Below are positions 61,739 to 64,000 of a stretch of 64,000 nucleotides of DNA, one piece after another. A model generated the notes under the pieces. The model was not told the origin of the DNA. It worked only from the letters and a program-made list of their open reading frames with translations, and searched no databases. The stretch comes from Flavobacteriales bacterium (lineage in GTDB: Bacteria; Bacteroidota; Bacteroidia; Flavobacteriales_F; PHOS-HE28), in NCBI GenBank assembly GCA_016721005.1, contig JADKJM010000007.1:62001-126000 (forward strand). Reading direction: 5' to 3'. How positions within the stretch are numbered: the stretch's first letter is position 1; each line of letters opens with the position of its first letter. Made by a program: the position numbers and the translations under genes.

Positions 61739-62485
61739 ATGCGCACCTTCAACCTCTCCCTCCTCGCGGTCTTCCTCCTTTCCTCCGGAACGCTCAACGC
61801 CCAGAACCTCGGCGAGATCCGCGGCCGGGTATTCGCTCCTGATGGAACCGCACAGATCAGTGCCAACGTGTACTCCACCATCAATGGTGAACTGGTCGGA
61901 ACGGTGACGGACCTGGATGGTCGTTTCGTTCTGAAACCATTGCCACCGGGATTGCACGGCCTCACCATTTCGTACGCAGGCCTGGAGAACGTGGAGTTCG
62001 CAGCCATCGAGGTAACCGCCGACCGTGCGACCTACGTCGGCGATGTACACATGCAGCCCAAGACATTGAAGGGTGCCGAAGTGATCGCCTGGAAACGTAA
62101 GCTCATCGAGAAGGATGATCCAAGCCGCATGAGCCTCCTCGCCACGGAGATCGCCAAACTGCCCGTGGCGAAGAACCCGGTCCAGCTCATCAGCACGCAG
62201 TTCGCCGGTGTTACCGCTGCACCCAACGGCGAAGGGCTGTACTTCCGTGGGTCGCGCACGGAGAACATGGCCAGTTACATCGATGGGGTGAAGGTGAGCG
62301 GTGCAGTGCCGCGTATCCCGCCCTCGGCCATCAGCAGCATTTCGGTCTATACCGGAGGGCTGCCCGCGCGCTACGGCGATGTGACCGGCGGCGTGATCGT
62401 GATCGAAACGAAGACATACTCCGAAATGCTACAGGACGCGCGAAGACAAGCAGCCCGACAGGAAACCCTGAACACCATCGACTGA
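61739..62485 (+). CDS. Barrel-less TonB plug protein with carboxypeptidase-regulatory domain
   Basis: The 248-residue protein has a signal peptide (MRTFNLSLLAVFLLSSGTLNAQ), a carboxypeptidase-regulatory-like domain (residues 25-105: GEIRGRVFAPDGTAQISANVY), and a receptor plug (about 130-235: LYFRGSRTENMASYIDGVKVSGAVP and ISVYTGGLPARYGDVTGGVIVIETKTY). A TonB receptor of this type would continue for 500 or more residues, but the frame ends at 62485 after a short basic helix, with no barrel in this or another frame. It is not a recent truncation, because a sigma factor gene follows after five bases. It may act as a plug-only signal or decoy protein. Confidence 0.85.
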   Translation: MRTFNLSLLAVFLLSSGTLNAQNLGEIRGRVFAPDGTAQISANVYSTINGELVGTVTDLDGRFVLKPLPPGLHGLTISYAGLENVEFAAIEVTADRATYVGDVHMQPKTLKGAEVIAWKRKLIEKDDPSRMSLLATEIAKLPVAKNPVQLISTQFAGVTAAPNGEGLYFRGSRTENMASYIDGVKVSGAVPRIPPSAISSISVYTGGLPARYGDVTGGVIVIETKTYSEMLQDARRQAARQETLNTID

Positions 62486-62490
62486 ACCGG

Positions 62491-63060
62491 ATGTTCCTGC
62501 GCCGCAAACCAACACCCGATGCCAGTGATGAGGAACTGGTGCTCGCCCTACAGGGTGGGCACCATTCCGCTTGGGGGATGCTTTGGGACCGCTACGCGCA
62601 CCTGCTTTTCGGCGTGAGCATGAAGTACTTGAAGGACCCCGATCGTAGCAAGGATGCGGTGGTGGACCTGTTCGCCAAACTTCCGGATCTGCTCAAGAGA
62701 CACCAGGTGGAATGCTTCCGGCCATGGATCCACACTGTGATGCGGAACCATTGTCTGTTGGCGCTTCGTGGTGATCATCGCCAAGTGCGGTGGGACGATG
62801 CGATCGGGAATGGGATCACTATCGAACCCATGGAAGGCCTCGCGCTGCACGAAGCCGATCTGCAGCGCTTGGAGTCCGCCATCGACCAACTCAACGAAAC
62901 ACAGCGGAGCTGCATCCGCCTCTTCCACCTCGAACGTCTTTCCTACGCGCAAGTGCAGGAGCGTCTCGGGATCGACTACGACCAACTGCGCAGCCACCTG
63001 CAGAACGGCCGCCGCAACCTCCGCCTCATCCTTCAACAGCATGCCGACCAGAACGCATAG
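62491..63060 (+). CDS. ECF-type RNA polymerase sigma factor
   Basis: The 189-residue sigma factor has region 2 (WGMLWDRYAHLLFGVSMKYLKDPDRSKDAVVDLFAKL) and region 4 (QLNETQRSCIRLFHLERLSYAQVQERLGIDYDQLRSHLQNGRRNL). Region 3 is absent, as in the ECF group. It lies between a plug-type protein and a membrane protein with an anti-sigma-like N-terminus, a layout reminiscent of cell-surface signalling modules. Target promoters are unknown. Confidence 0.93.
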   Translation: MFLRRKPTPDASDEELVLALQGGHHSAWGMLWDRYAHLLFGVSMKYLKDPDRSKDAVVDLFAKLPDLLKRHQVECFRPWIHTVMRNHCLLALRGDHRQVRWDDAIGNGITIEPMEGLALHEADLQRLESAIDQLNETQRSCIRLFHLERLSYAQVQERLGIDYDQLRSHLQNGRRNLRLILQQHADQNA

Positions 63061-64000
63061 CTCCGATCCCTTCGCTCCACGCGGCGCGCTTTCGCGTGAG
63101 CACTTGCTCGCGTACGCCGAAGGCCGCCTCGATGGATCCGCCGCACATGAAGTGGAACTCCACTTGGAACGCGACCCGTTGTTGCGCGAAGCCGTCGAAG
63201 GGCTTCGTGAACCCGGAGCCTTCGCCGCACTGAAGGGTCTTGATGCCGCCCGGTCGGCGAAGAGCAATGGCATAGCTGGGATGTGGGTGGTTGCAGGCGT
63301 TGTCGTCCTTCTGATCGCCGGAGTGATGATCCACTACGCTACCACAGGAACGGAGGACGAAGTCGTGCAGCAACCGACGATCGTTTCCGAAGGTTCCACT
63401 GACGCCACACTTGTGGCCGCTCCTCTTTTGAACGAGGAGATCGTCGCCGCAGAAGAACAGCCGAAGCAGGACCGCATCGGACATGAGCGCATGGCCTTGC
63501 ACACGCGTGAAGCGGCGCGTCTTGTCCTCCAACGCGAACCGGGGATCGAGCGGGTGCAACCACGCGGAACCGAGGTGCGCACGAATGATCCTACCACGGA
63601 TGTACGTCCCGCGAAGCGGCATCGCACTTCACTTCAGTTGCTCTTCCTGCACGACCTGAAAGTGGTGCATCCGAAGGAATTGTACGACCGGGATCCGATG
63701 ATGAACCTCAGCGACATCCATGTGGCGGCGCGGTTCGCGGATGCTTCGGATAGGGATAGTACACACACGCACGAGATCCTCCTTCCGTACACGGAATTCA
63801 TGGATGATGCGCTCGGCCGCTTTGTGAAGAATGATCACAAAGGCTGCTTGGACGATCTGCGCTTTCTCCTGAACCAGCATCCCGATGATGTGAACGCGCT
63901 GTTCTACTCCGGACTTTGCGCATACAACCTCGGGCTCTATGATCGGGCGCGGGGTTTCCTGCAACGCGCTGCTGGACACCCGATCGACGTGTTCGACGAG
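63041..64000 (+). CDS. Membrane-anchored anti-sigma/TPR-like protein, cut by the right edge
   Basis: From ATG 63041, overlapping the sigma factor end by 20 bases, a frame of 320 codons stays open to the last base of the window. Residues 18-55 resemble the short anti-sigma N-domain (LSREHLLAYAEGRLDGSAAHEVELHLERDP) without a zinc site. One membrane helix follows at about 80-102 (GMWVVAGVVVLLIAGVMIH). The outer part has a Glu/Gln-rich linker and then TPR-like helices (LGRFVKNDHKGCLDDLRFLLNQHPDDVNALFYSGLCAYNLGLYDRARGFLQRA). It probably anchors and inhibits the adjacent sigma factor. The C-terminus is not seen. Confidence 0.85.
   Translation, partial: MPTRTHSSDPFAPRGALSREHLLAYAEGRLDGSAAHEVELHLERDPLLREAVEGLREPGAFAALKGLDAARSAKSNGIAGMWVVAGVVVLLIAGVMIHYATTGTEDEVVQQPTIVSEGSTDATLVAAPLLNEEIVAAEEQPKQDRIGHERMALHTREAARLVLQREPGIERVQPRGTEVRTNDPTTDVRPAKRHRTSLQLLFLHDLKVVHPKELYDRDPMMNLSDIHVAARFADASDRDSTHTHEILLPYTEFMDDALGRFVKNDHKGCLDDLRFLLNQHPDDVNALFYSGLCAYNLGLYDRARGFLQRAAGHPIDVFDE

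Noticed and set aside
61739..62485. Frameshifted full TonB receptor
   Set aside because: No barrel-coding frame follows; the sigma factor gene starts five bases after the stop.

Overview
This 64 kb window is GC-rich chromosomal DNA from a member of the Bacteroidota, most likely a high-GC lineage of the order Flavobacteriales. The evidence is the gene families: a PorV/PorQ-type type IX secretion protein, several secreted proteins with type IX C-terminal sorting domains, TonB receptors with carboxypeptidase-regulatory N-domains, a bacterial PcrB/GGGPS, an 86-residue AtpC, and DUF2911, DUF3127 and DUF6089 proteins. Promoter-like TAnnTTTG boxes close to many start codons agree with this, as does the lack of obvious Shine-Dalgarno sequences. 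Both window edges cut a gene.

Left part (1-8.8 kb): an SseB-like protein, a two-gene type II restriction-modification cassette (880-3181) preceded by a perfect palindrome, a MuiA-like DUF4139 protein, a tandem hairpin repeat, a deiodinase-like thioredoxin-fold protein and a MATE exporter. 8.9-16.4 kb: an OmpA-type protein, a sodium:solute symporter, a secreted type IX cargo protein, a DUF2911 protein and clpX. 16.5-19.7 kb: tig and clpP share a strand with clpX, but a methyltransferase gene carrying an in-frame amber codon lies between clpP and clpX on the other strand. A tRNA-Leu(UAG) follows. 19.8-24.8 kb: a flavin reductase-like protein, a frameshifted DUF3127 gene, a glycosyltransferase and membrane-protein pair, ruvC, HIT and greA.

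24.8-33.8 kb is a three-gene minus-strand operon: a large TonB-dependent receptor, a 1373-residue secreted protein and a PorV/PorQ-family outer-membrane protein. It is the best candidate in the window for a dedicated but poorly described export or uptake system. 33.9-49 kb is mostly housekeeping (ahcY, PcrB, atpD-atpC, ribF, pdxJ, nadK) with two glycan-type genes, a CBS protein coupled to a D15-type outer-membrane protein, and small lipoproteins. 48.5-50.7 kb looks less GC-rich and carries a lipoprotein and two type IX cargo proteins.

51-57.3 kb is the envelope biogenesis cluster DUF6089-uppS-bamA-skp-skp-murI, with the first skp frameshifted. 57.3-61 kb is a minus-strand metal-handling operon (Cys-rich HYC_CC_PP-like membrane protein, TonB receptor, HMA-domain protein, gamma-carbonic anhydrase). 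The right end has an Nfu scaffold, then a receptor-plug protein without a barrel followed by an ECF sigma factor and a membrane-anchored anti-sigma/TPR-like protein cut by the window edge.

Three genes (methyltransferase, DUF3127, first skp) each carry one lesion. Two are single-base indels in conserved genes, so assembly error must be excluded before calling them pseudogenes. No CRISPR array, insertion sequence, integrase or rRNA was seen.
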